Assembly (NCBI GenBank): GCA_013349295.1 | Contig: DUZW01000010.1 | Coordinates: forward strand, 16,975-80,974 | Direction: 5' to 3' | Length of the DNA stretch: 64,000 nucleotides | Source of the DNA: Deltaproteobacteria bacterium | GTDB taxonomy: Bacteria; Desulfobacterota; Desulfobulbia; Desulfobulbales; Desulfurivibrionaceae | In this document: positions 7,468-14,980 of the stretch, in pieces | Layout of the letters: each line of letters begins with the position of its first letter | Position numbering within the stretch: position 1 is the first letter of the stretch | Program-made: the position numbers and the translations under genes | Notes under the pieces: model-generated | Database searches by the model: none | What the model saw: only the letters and a program-made list of their open reading frames with translations | Told to the model about the DNA's origin: nothing

Positions 7468-8917
7468 ACCCATGTTCCTTTTGCTCTCCCGGGAGCCAGA
7501 TAATGAAGGTGGTGCCGAGGCCTGGCCTGCTTTCCACAGTGATGGACCCGCCATGCCACTCGATTATGTCATGAACAATAAACAATCCGAGTCCGGAGCC
7601 CTTGCCCACATCCTTGGTGGTGAAAAACGGATCAAAGATTTTCTTAACATGTTCCGCATCAATCCCCGGCCCGTCATCCTCGATGATGATTTCAACCTCA
7701 TCAAGCTCGGTGCCGCACCCCGTGCCACGAGCGGAAATCCAGATATGCCCGTGGCCCTGCACTGCATCGATTGCATTCTTGATCAGGTTGAGCAGCACCT
7801 GTTGCATCCGCTGCTTATCGACAATAATGGGAAGATCGTGGGGGATGTCCACGGCAATTGCCACTTCGCTGGGCGCATGCCCGCGAAGGAGCAGAATTGT
7901 TTCATTCACCAGCTTCCGGAGAAGCAGCTTCTCCTTGCTGAATTCCTTGATTCTGGAAAATTCCAACAGGGTTCGGACGATATCCCTTGCCTTGTCCGAC
8001 TGGGTTTCAATCTGGCCGATGAGATTTTTCTTGAACTCCACATTATCCTCTTCAATCTCCTCGCCGAGAATCTGGGCCGAGGTGGAGATGTTGGACAGAG
8101 GATTGTTCAACTCATGGGCCACGCCTGAAAGCAGGGTCCCCAGCGCAGCCAATTTTTCCGATTGCACCAACTGATGCTGACGCATCTGCAATTCCTTGGT
8201 CATTCGGTTAAATGCCGTGAGCAGCGAACGGATCTCCTGCTCGCCTTCCCCAACGGCAACCTCGACAAAATCGCCATGGGAAATCCTCTTGGTGTATCCC
8301 TCCAGCACCTTGAGAGAGTTCACCACCTTCCTCCCCAGCAGGGCGGCAATAGTCAGGGCGGAAACAAACATGCAGAGCATGGAAGCAAGGAGAATGCTCT
8401 GGGTCGTTTTCAGGAGGGTCTTGATTTTCTTCTTTACGGCATCCCGGGTTTTTTCACCAAACTCGGTGAGTTCCTTCCCTGCGTGCCGGACCTGCTCTTC
8501 CAGCCGCTCCTGAACGTGGAAATCGCTTGCGCCGCCGCCCGCGACCCCAAGGTCATATGCGTGCAACTGCCCCATGAACCCTTCGTAGGCCTCAATCACC
8601 TTCGCCAACTGCCGGATCTCGACGGAAGAGAGCACCATATGGAGAGCCGGCTCATTATTCTCAAAGAGATCCCTGGTTTTTTCCCAGTAAAACTGATTTT
8701 CCAGAAAATCCTTTTCCTGGCGGTAGAGAAAGTAATTCTTCTCGAACCTGCGCAGCTCAAGAGCCGTATTAAAAAAATCCTCAATGACCTCGCCGAAGGC
8801 AACCTGGTCTTCCACCCGCTTGACAATGCCATAGGTCAGCACGGCGGAGCCCATCATGAGGATGAGCAACAGATAAAAGCCGTAGGTAATCTTCTTGCGT
8901 ATGCCGAGATGGAACAT
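7460..8917 (-). CDS. Membrane sensor histidine kinase paired with the sigma-54 regulator
   Basis: The 485-residue kinase has a transmembrane helix at about 12-32, an extracytoplasmic helical sensor of about 140 residues, a second helix near 172-195, a HAMP linker, a HisKA domain with SGVAHELNNPLSNIS, and a HATPase domain with N box (LLNLIKNAIDAV), DDGPGI and GSGLGLFI. AGGAAGAGAG precedes ATG 8917. It overlaps the response-regulator gene by eight bases. The helical sensor has no named domain that I recognise, so the ligand is unknown. The TauE-type exporter operon just upstream in the opposite direction suggests sensing of a sulfur oxyanion or other membrane stress; this is inference. Confidence 0.94.
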   Translation of the reverse strand: MFHLGIRKKITYGFYLLLILMMGSAVLTYGIVKRVEDQVAFGEVIEDFFNTALELRRFEKNYFLYRQEKDFLENQFYWEKTRDLFENNEPALHMVLSSVEIRQLAKVIEAYEGFMGQLHAYDLGVAGGGASDFHVQERLEEQVRHAGKELTEFGEKTRDAVKKKIKTLLKTTQSILLASMLCMFVSALTIAALLGRKVVNSLKVLEGYTKRISHGDFVEVAVGEGEQEIRSLLTAFNRMTKELQMRQHQLVQSEKLAALGTLLSGVAHELNNPLSNISTSAQILGEEIEEDNVEFKKNLIGQIETQSDKARDIVRTLLEFSRIKEFSKEKLLLRKLVNETILLLRGHAPSEVAIAVDIPHDLPIIVDKQRMQQVLLNLIKNAIDAVQGHGHIWISARGTGCGTELDEVEIIIEDDGPGIDAEHVKKIFDPFFTTKDVGKGSGLGLFIVHDIIEWHGGSITVESRPGLGTTFIIWLPGEQKEHGYE

Positions 8918-8998
8918 GCTCTCTCTTCCTTAATCCTGCAAAGGTACCGATTTCCTTTTCGAAAGCACCATACTCCCAGTCAAAAACAAAGTCCAGAG

Positions 8999-9094
8999 GT
9001 TGCATTTGGCAACACCATTTTTCTCGTTGCAACACCATATCATCTTATTGTTTTTATTATGTATTATTTTATTTGGAAAATTTGCGTTGCAAAC
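8999..9094 (+). promoter_or_regulatory. Cluster of GTTGC dyads, probable activator sites upstream of the sigma-54 promoter
   Basis: The 340-base gap 8918-9257 is AT-rich and holds these sites and the promoter. GTTGCATTTGGCAAC (8999-9013), GTTGCAAC (9026-9033) and TTTGCGTTGCAAA (9081-9093) are all dyads of the same GTTGC/GCAAC core. GCAACACCAT also occurs twice, at 9009 and 9029, exactly 20 bases (two helical turns) apart. They lie about 80-170 bases upstream of the -24/-12 promoter, the usual place for enhancer sites of an NtrC-type activator. The adjacent regulator is the likely ligand. Confidence 0.55.
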
Positions 9095-9169
9095 TGAAAC
9101 ATTAAGCCCTGCCGACCAAGCTAGAAGTAACATCTTGAAATAACAAGAGAAAAATCCAAGCCACACACC

Positions 9170-9186
9170 TGGCATACTTGTTGCTT
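9170..9186 (+). promoter_or_regulatory. Sigma-54 (-24/-12) promoter of the small-protein/TauE operon
   Basis: TGGCATACTTGTTGCTT matches the sigma-54 consensus TGGCAC-N5-TTGCW, with GG and GC exactly ten bases apart. It lies 72 bases before the first start codon (9258) and next to genes for a sigma-54 activator and its kinase. Confidence 0.78.
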
Positions 9187-9257
9187 AATGAAACAAACAA
9201 GAACGACAAGCCTTCACCCTGTTTCATAGCAACATACACATACGAAGGAGAACCACC

Positions 9258-9437
9258 ATGAACACAATCCTGAACCGCTTTGACCGCCTGATGATGGCAG
9301 TAACCTTTGCCGAGGCCAACGAACCCGAACTGGCACACAAATGTATCGGCAGCCGGAAACAAGAGCCGGCCAAGCAGCTGCAGCAAAATGCCAAGATCAC
9401 CGCCGGCCGAATCCTGCCGAACCAAACCGCACGCTGA
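9258..9437 (+). CDS. Small FAEA-motif protein 1 (59 residues)
   Basis: This short frame starts at ATG 9258 behind GAAGGAG and encodes 59 residues. Residues 8-31 read FDRLMMAVTFAEANEPELAH, which matches the N-termini of the next two proteins: FAEAGEFETARQFL and FAEAGEHDTARRIL. The remainder is basic (Lys, Gln, Arg) with no membrane segment. It is the first gene after the sigma-54 promoter and lies 15 bases before the next gene. Because the motif is preserved in three adjacent genes, and the start has a good ribosome site, the frame is very likely real. Function unknown; the shared motif suggests a common docking or targeting role. Confidence 0.75.
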   Translation: MNTILNRFDRLMMAVTFAEANEPELAHKCIGSRKQEPAKQLQQNAKITAGRILPNQTAR

Positions 9438-9452
9438 TCATTGGAACGCCCC

Positions 9453-9977
9453 ATGAGCGCCCTGACGACCCTATTCAAAAAACTTGAAGAATCCATGACA
9501 GCTGCAACCTTTGCCGAGGCCGGCGAGTTCGAGACGGCCCGCCAGTTCCTCAAGTCAAATAAGAATGCGCACAAACGGGTACTCTTAGGAACCGACAAAC
9601 CCGAGATCGAACCCAGAACAATCAGCTACGCCCTGCACCTCTGTCAGCGCTTGGGCGGCGGCCTGGAAATTTTCCATATGCTGCGCATGGCGGAAAATGA
9701 AACCAATCCCGGGTTGAGCCAGGAAGAAAAACCCCTCGCCGCCCTGAATGCCGCCCTTGAACCAAAAGGCGTTGTCTACCAGCCGGTCAGCGGCCCCGGC
9801 TGTCTGGCCGACGAAGTACTCCGGCATGCAGGTGGCCGCCGGGATATCCTCTGCGTTGTCTTCGACACCCTGGAACCGGAAGGCACGACTTGCCGCAAGG
9901 CAAAAGAAAACATGATCGCAAGACTTCAGGCGCTGCACTGCCCCGTCGTGATGTACGCCGGGGCGGCCAGAACCTGA
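9453..9977 (+). CDS. FAEA-motif protein 2 with a Usp-like domain
   Basis: The frame opens at TTG 9441 but ATG 9453 is the likelier start (174 residues). Residues about 15-40 carry the shared module (EESMTAATFAEAGEFETARQFL). Residues 45-170 resemble a universal-stress-protein alpha/beta fold: RVLLGTDKPEIEPRTISYALHLCQRLGGGLEIFHML, then VLRHAGGRRDILCVVFDTLE and CPVVMYAGAA at the end. The usual Usp ATP motif G-x2-G-x9-G(S/T) is missing, so it is probably a non-nucleotide-binding variant. It is second in the sigma-54 operon, between the 59-residue protein and the two-helix membrane protein. Confidence 0.78.
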   Translation: MSALTTLFKKLEESMTAATFAEAGEFETARQFLKSNKNAHKRVLLGTDKPEIEPRTISYALHLCQRLGGGLEIFHMLRMAENETNPGLSQEEKPLAALNAALEPKGVVYQPVSGPGCLADEVLRHAGGRRDILCVVFDTLEPEGTTCRKAKENMIARLQALHCPVVMYAGAART

Positions 9978-10013
9978 GACATTTAACAAACTCAGATCAA
10001 TAAGGGAGAAAAA

Positions 10014-10361
10014 ATGAGCATCACCACCTTTGACAAAAACATGTCGGCCGTCGCCTTTGCCGAGGCAGGCGAACACGACACCGCCCGCCGGATCCTCGGC
10101 GAAAACGCCAAAAAGCAGTACGGGAAAGCCCCGGCTCCGGCGGCAAAAAGCAAGCCCTACCTGAAGACCATCATCTTCGGTACCATTTCGCTTTCCGCCT
10201 ACTACATGCTTTTCACCAACGAAAAGCTGGTTACCGACACCTTCACCATGGGCGGTTGGCACTGGATATACCCTGTTGGCGCGGCATTCTTCTTCTCTTT
10301 CACCCATGGGGCCTTTGCCAGCAATCTGCTGAGCACCCTCGGCATTGAAGCAAAAAAATAA
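10014..10361 (+). CDS. FAEA-motif protein 3, small membrane protein
   Basis: The 115-residue protein starts at ATG 10014 behind AGGGAG. Residues 7-30 carry the shared module (MSAVAFAEAGEHDTARRIL). A charged linker follows, then two transmembrane helices (about 46-64 and 78-100, the second with IYPVGAAFFFSFTHGAFASN). It is third in the operon and 39 bases upstream of the TauE-type exporter start. With the module predicted on the cytoplasmic side, this protein could anchor the module at the membrane next to the exporter. The two-helix part does not resemble a family I can name. Confidence 0.82.
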   Translation: MSITTFDKNMSAVAFAEAGEHDTARRILGENAKKQYGKAPAPAAKSKPYLKTIIFGTISLSAYYMLFTNEKLVTDTFTMGGWHWIYPVGAAFFFSFTHGAFASNLLSTLGIEAKK

Positions 10362-10400
10362 ATCAGCCGCGCCGGCTTGACAAAAGGAGATATACCTACA

Positions 10401-11735
10401 ATGAAGAAGTTACTGATTATACTCATGTTCGCCCTTGTTCCCCTGTCCCTGCTCGCCCAATCGGCCCTGGCCGCTGGCGGCCCCCCGACGGATATTCTCA
10501 AAGGGGTTATTACCGAAGTGAATGAAGCGGACCGCACCATTGTCTTCCAGAAACATGAAAACAAGGAATTCATGACCCTCACTCTTGGCGCTGATATGAA
10601 GCCCGAGGAGATGCGGATGAACAAAAAGGTCCTGATCAGCCTGGATAAAAATGCCGGGGAAAATGTGATGAAGGATGTCTCCATCATGTTCATGGACATG
10701 ACCGCCAGCAAACTCCTGGCCCTGCTCGTCATCGGTCTGATTGGCGGCTTGCTCTCCGGCTTCATCGGCTCCGGCGGCGCCTTTGTCATGACCCCGGCCA
10801 TGATGTCCCTGGGCGTCCCCGGCGCCGTAGCCGTAGCCAGCAACATGTGTCACAAGTTCCCCAAGGCCATGATCGGTGCCTACAAGCGGTGGAAATACGG
10901 ACAGGCTGACATCAAGCTCGGTCTGGTCATGGCCACCACCGCCGTCCTCGGCGTACAGATCGGGATCATGATCCAGAAATCAATCCTGAACTCTTTTGGC
11001 AATGCCGGTTCAAACCTCTATGTTTCCACGATTTTCATGATTGTTCTCGTTTTTGTCGGCGGCTATGTCTTCTATGATGCATGGAAACTCGCCAAGGGCG
11101 ACGGCAAAGAGACCGTAAGCAAACTGGCCGTACGCATGCAGAAGATTCAGCTTGCACCCATGATGCACTTCAAAACCGCCAAAGTGACCATCTCCGCCTG
11201 GATCACCATCCCGGTCGGCCTGTTCACCGGCATGCTCGCAGCCACTATCGCGGTGGGCGGCTTCATCGGCGTTCCCGGCATGATCTATGTAATCGGCGCC
11301 TCCGCCGTGGTGGCCAGCGCCACCGAGTTGATCATCGCCTTTGTCATGGGCGCTTGGGGTTCCGTACAGTGGGGTCTCTCCGGCCTTATCGATATCCGCC
11401 TCTCCCTGCTGCTTCTGGCCACCTCCCTCATCGGCGTACAGCTTGGCGCCTTGGGTACCACCTATGTCAAGGACTACATCATCAAAGTGGTCATGGCCAC
11501 CACCATGCTCATCGTTGCCGTAAGCCGCGGCGCCAAGATTCCCGGCTACCTGGCCGATCTTGACCTGATGACCCCGATGAGCGATCCCATTCACGCCCTG
11601 CTTGAAAGCGTCAGCTTCTGGGCACTGGTAACCGCCCTCGGCTCCGCCGGTCTCATCATCACCGTAGCCATGGTGAAGGGGATGTCCGCCGACCGCGATG
11701 CCAAAAAAGCCCTTGCCGGAGTCAACCATGGCTAA
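10401..11735 (+). CDS. TauE/SafE-family anion exporter with periplasmic N-terminal domain
   Basis: TauE/SafE proteins export sulfite, sulfoacetate and related anions. ATG 10401 (AAGGAG upstream) gives 444 residues. A signal peptide-like helix (1-25, ending AQSALAAG) precedes a soluble beta-rich domain (about 28-98, DILKGVITEVNEADRTIVF). Two four-helix TauE repeats follow, with the family glycine motif GGLLSGFIGSGGAFVMTPAM and later GLFTGMLAATIAVGGFIGVPG. Most family members have about 250-300 residues and no such soluble domain. The gene sits in the sigma-54 operon; its stop overlaps the start of the Usp gene. Sulfite or a reduced sulfur oxyanion is a plausible substrate, but the sequence does not prove it. 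Confidence 0.88.
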   Translation: MKKLLIILMFALVPLSLLAQSALAAGGPPTDILKGVITEVNEADRTIVFQKHENKEFMTLTLGADMKPEEMRMNKKVLISLDKNAGENVMKDVSIMFMDMTASKLLALLVIGLIGGLLSGFIGSGGAFVMTPAMMSLGVPGAVAVASNMCHKFPKAMIGAYKRWKYGQADIKLGLVMATTAVLGVQIGIMIQKSILNSFGNAGSNLYVSTIFMIVLVFVGGYVFYDAWKLAKGDGKETVSKLAVRMQKIQLAPMMHFKTAKVTISAWITIPVGLFTGMLAATIAVGGFIGVPGMIYVIGASAVVASATELIIAFVMGAWGSVQWGLSGLIDIRLSLLLLATSLIGVQLGALGTTYVKDYIIKVVMATTMLIVAVSRGAKIPGYLADLDLMTPMSDPIHALLESVSFWALVTALGSAGLIITVAMVKGMSADRDAKKALAGVNHG

Positions 11736-12585
11736 ATACCGAAAGATCCTCGTTGCCTACGACGGTTCCCCTTCGGCCAAAAGCGCACTCTCCCTGGCAA
11801 GCCAGCTTGCCAGGGAGGACAAGAGCTGGATCAAGGTTCTGGCCGTTGTGCCGCCCTACCAGGGGGACTTGGAACTTATCGGGGTTTCGGATATCAAAGA
11901 AACCATTACCGGACCCGGCCAGAATCTGCTGGCCGAAGCCCGAGAGCTGGCGGACCGCGAAGGGGTAAACATCCTGACCAATCTGGAACAGGGTGAACCC
12001 TATGAGCAGATTGTCCATGTCGCCGAGGAAGAAAACTGCGATCTCATCGTCATGGGCCGCAGGGGCAAAGGCTCGGTGGAGCGGGAACTCATGGGCAGCG
12101 TGACCGCCCGAGTCATCGGACATACCCGCAAGGATGTCCTAGTCATCCCGGAAAACGGCCAGCTCTCCTGGGAGAATGTCCTGCTGGCCACGGACGGTTC
12201 AACCTGTTGCGACAATGCCCTGGCCAGAGCCCTGGAGATAGCCCAGGAACGAAAGGCAAAACTCTCAGCGGTTTCCGTGGTCTACACCAATGATGAGTTT
12301 TACGCCCTCGGTCAGGAAGTCGTGAAGGAACTTTACCGGGATGCGGACAAGGTTCTCGACAAGGTAAAAAAATGGGCCGGGGATCTCGGGGTGAAAGCGG
12401 AACTGTTTGTGCGGGATGGCGAGCCCCATCAGGCCATCACCGCCATGGCGTCGGAAATCTCCGCCAGCCTTATCGTCATGGGTTCCCATGGCAGGAAAGG
12501 CTTGACCCGCCTGCTCATGGGCAGCGTCACCGAAAGGGTTATCGGCTATGCAGACTGCCCGGTCCTGATCTGCCACCTGTCGTAA
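11728..12585 (+). CDS. Tandem universal stress protein (two UspA domains)
   Basis: The 285-residue protein carries two Usp domains: residues 1-142 (ILVAYDGSPSAKSAL ... MGRRGKGSVERELMGSVTARV) and 148-285 (VLLATDGSTCCDNAL ... MGSHGRKGLTRLLMGSVTERV). Both keep the ATP-binding pattern G-x2-G-x9-GS. The start at ATG 11728 overlaps the last codons of the exporter gene, so expression is coupled. The stop TAA (12583-12585) is formed by the first bases of a palindromic element (GTAAC), meaning the original 3' end may have been changed by that insertion. It is the last gene of the sigma-54 operon; a terminator lies at 12736. Confidence 0.92.
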   Translation: MAKYRKILVAYDGSPSAKSALSLASQLAREDKSWIKVLAVVPPYQGDLELIGVSDIKETITGPGQNLLAEARELADREGVNILTNLEQGEPYEQIVHVAEEENCDLIVMGRRGKGSVERELMGSVTARVIGHTRKDVLVIPENGQLSWENVLLATDGSTCCDNALARALEIAQERKAKLSAVSVVYTNDEFYALGQEVVKELYRDADKVLDKVKKWAGDLGVKAELFVRDGEPHQAITAMASEISASLIVMGSHGRKGLTRLLMGSVTERVIGYADCPVLICHLS

Positions 12586-12687
12586 CGGTCCAGCAGCACC
12601 GCATCTGCGTTGTCATCGGTCGGCTCGTGTGCAACAGCACACTTCGCCGACCTCTTCCTAGCAGCCACGGTGCTGCTGAACCGTTAC
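12582..12687. repeat. Palindrome-ended dispersed element, copy 2 (106 bp, inverted orientation)
   Basis: The arms GTAACGGTCCAGCAGCACC and its near-perfect complement (one mismatch in 19) bound 106 bp. The interior, read on the minus strand, matches copies 1 and 3 (GTGTGCTGTTGCACACGAGC then CCGATGACAACGCAGATG), so this copy is inserted the other way round. Its first bases supply the stop codon of the upstream Usp gene. Confidence 0.88.
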
Positions 12688-12735
12688 GTTTCTTTATTTT
12701 TTCCAATTTTCGGCTCTGTGCTGGATGGTTACCGC

Positions 12736-12766
12736 ACGGGCGCTCATTCGAACGCCCGTTTTTTTT
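12736..12766 (+). terminator. Intrinsic terminator of the sigma-54 operon
   Basis: ACGGGCG (12736-12742) pairs with CGCCCGT (12753-12759) and is followed directly by a run of eight T. It lies 150 bases after the Usp stop, beyond the repeat element. Confidence 0.85.
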
Positions 12767-12835
12767 CAGCCATGGTCCCTCGCCTCGCTCTATTGACCAT
12801 GGCATTCCCGCACCTATTCGGGTATCTTCACTGCC

Positions 12836-14347
12836 ATGCTCCTCATCCATCCCCCTGCCGCCAAAGCCTGCGAACCTCCAGCCGGGATTGCCCGTCTGGC
12901 CGGAGCCATCCGTGGCCACGGCCTGCCCTGCACCCTGCTGGACGCCAACCTTGAAGGCCAGATGTTTTTGCTCGCCGACCCACCCCCCGGTGCGGACACT
13001 TGGAGCATTCGCGCCGGCAAGAATCTCAACGATAATCTTGCGGCCTTACGCACTCAGGAGCTGTACCGAAACCCTTCCCGCTACCGGCGGGCAGTGGCGG
13101 ATGTAAACCGGATGCTTGAACAGACCGGCCGGAGCCACCATCTGTCCCTCAGCCTTGCCAACTATCAGGAACAGGGCCTTTCTCCCTTGAGCAGCGCAGA
13201 CCTCCTCCAGATAGCCGAAAACCCCGAGGCCAACATCTTTTTCCCCTATTTCTCGGCCCGGCTCCCCTGTCTTATCGAAGAGACCCGACCTGCCCTCATC
13301 GGCATCTCCCTGAACTACCTGAGCCAGGCTGCCACCACCTTTGCCATGATCGGCTTTCTCAAAAAACGCTATCCGGGACTGCCGATTGCAATAGGCGGCG
13401 GCCTGGCCACCTCCTGGCTGCGCAACCCCGCCTGGCGCGACCCATTTGCCGGACTTATCGACCATTGCCTTGCCGGACCCGGCGAAGAAGCGCTGATCCG
13501 CCTCCTTTCCGGCGATTTTTCACCGCACCACCAAACGCCTTCATATTCCGGCCTGCCACTGACCGACTATCTGGCCCCCGGCCTTATCCTGCCCTACGCC
13601 GCCTCCTCGGGCTGCTACTGGAACAACTGCCTGTTCTGCCCGGAAAAGGCCGAAGGCAACCCGTACCGCCAGATTCCCCCGGCCACGGTACTGGCGGATA
13701 TCGCCAGCCTGAAAGCCGCCACCAGCCCAGCCCTCCTCCATTTTCTCGACAATGCGGTGAGCCCGGCCCTGATGCAGGCCCTGGCTGCCGACCCGCCGGG
13801 CCTCGATTGGTACGGCTTTGCCCGGATCAGCCCCCAGCTGGCCGAGGCCGATTTCTGCCGGGCCCTGCGCCGATCCGGCTGCCGGATGTTGAAACTCGGC
13901 CTTGAGTCCGGCGATCAGTCCGTTTTAGACGCTATGAACAAGGGACAGGATCTGGCCCTGATCGAAAATGTTCTCCACACTTTGGCCGAGGCCGGAATCG
14001 CCACATACATCTATCTGCTGTTCGGCACCCCCTCGGAATCACTTGCCGAAGCGCGCCGGACCTTTGACTTCGTGGTCCGGCATCATTCAGCCATCACCTT
14101 TCTCAATCTGGCCGTGTTCAACATGCCGATCGGCAGCCCGGAAGCGCCCACGGTTTTGCGCAGCGAGTTTTACGGGGGAGACCTTTCCCTGTACACCGAT
14201 TTCGAGCATCCGAAAGGCTGGTCACGCAAGGAAATCCGGAGGTTTCTCGGCCAGGAGTTCAAACGTCATCCGGCCATTGCCCGGATCCTCCACCGCGACC
14301 CGCCGCTTTTCACCTCAAACCATGCCGCCTTTTTCTGCCAGACCTGA
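12836..14347 (+). CDS. B12-binding-type radical SAM protein
   Basis: The 503-residue protein has an N-terminal cobalamin-binding-like Rossmann region (MLLIHPPAAKACEPPAGIARLAGAIRGHG, then LIGISLNYLSQAATTFAMIGFLKKRYP and IAIGGGLATS) and a radical SAM barrel whose cluster motif is Cys260-x4-Cys265-x2-Cys268 (GCYWNNCLFC), a CX4CX2C variant of the classic CX3CX2C seen in some B12-type members. GLESGDQSVLDAMNKG and LLFGTPSES follow as expected. The DxHxxGxxH cobalamin motif is not evident. ATG 12836 begins directly with the conserved HPP, although its ribosome site is weak. The substrate is unknown; neighbours (Usp genes) do not help. Confidence 0.85.
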   Translation: MLLIHPPAAKACEPPAGIARLAGAIRGHGLPCTLLDANLEGQMFLLADPPPGADTWSIRAGKNLNDNLAALRTQELYRNPSRYRRAVADVNRMLEQTGRSHHLSLSLANYQEQGLSPLSSADLLQIAENPEANIFFPYFSARLPCLIEETRPALIGISLNYLSQAATTFAMIGFLKKRYPGLPIAIGGGLATSWLRNPAWRDPFAGLIDHCLAGPGEEALIRLLSGDFSPHHQTPSYSGLPLTDYLAPGLILPYAASSGCYWNNCLFCPEKAEGNPYRQIPPATVLADIASLKAATSPALLHFLDNAVSPALMQALAADPPGLDWYGFARISPQLAEADFCRALRRSGCRMLKLGLESGDQSVLDAMNKGQDLALIENVLHTLAEAGIATYIYLLFGTPSESLAEARRTFDFVVRHHSAITFLNLAVFNMPIGSPEAPTVLRSEFYGGDLSLYTDFEHPKGWSRKEIRRFLGQEFKRHPAIARILHRDPPLFTSNHAAFFCQT

Positions 14348-14500
14348 AGTACTCCACCGGTCCGCCGGCCCCTTATTTTTTTTACTTTGACAAAATCTCC
14401 GGCGATTACCGATAATGATCACAAGACACCGGCCTTGCCGGACCGGAAAAACCCAGCCGCTGGTCCTGTTCACACACATCAGAGAGGGGAGGTTGTTATT

Positions 14501-14923
14501 ATGTATAAAAAAATAATGGTTGGCTATGATGGGACAAAATTCAGTGATTGCGCGCTAAAGGAGGCGATTGCCCTGGCAAAGGAATCCGGCGCCAAACTCC
14601 TTGTGGTGACCGCGCCGGAAATAAATGTCGAACTCCAGGCCATGGCGCCGGAGGCGAATGAGATGATGGAAAAAAAGGCCCGTGGAGATCTGGATCTCGC
14701 CGCGAAAAAGGTAGAAGATGCCGGACTTTCCTGTGAAACCAAAATCATCCTCGCGACCTCAGCCCAGGAGGCGCTGGTGGAAACAGCCCAAAAGACCAAG
14801 ACCGACCTGATCGTGCTCGGCACCCATGGCCGCAGCGGACTCATACGGCTGCTCATGGGCAGCACGACAGCGCGGGTCATCGGCCATGCACCCTGCAATG
14901 TACTGGTGGTGCGCTGCAAGTAG
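14501..14923 (+). CDS. Universal stress protein, single domain
   Basis: The 140-residue protein is a complete UspA domain: KIMVGYDGTKFSDCALKEAI at the N-terminus, VLGTHGRSGLIRLLMGSTTARVIGHAPCNVLVVR at the C-terminus, keeping the ATP motif G-x2-G-x9-GS. ATG 14501 is chosen over the earlier frame opening at 14387 because GGGGAGG lies eight bases upstream and the fold starts there. It is monocistronic, between the radical SAM gene and the convergent nickel transporter genes. Role in stress survival is inferred from the family only. Confidence 0.93.
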   Translation: MYKKIMVGYDGTKFSDCALKEAIALAKESGAKLLVVTAPEINVELQAMAPEANEMMEKKARGDLDLAAKKVEDAGLSCETKIILATSAQEALVETAQKTKTDLIVLGTHGRSGLIRLLMGSTTARVIGHAPCNVLVVRCK

Positions 14924-14980
14924 ATCGTTGCCCCTTTTCGTCTACAAACTGCCCCTTTCGGAGGGGAGGCTCTGGCCGTG

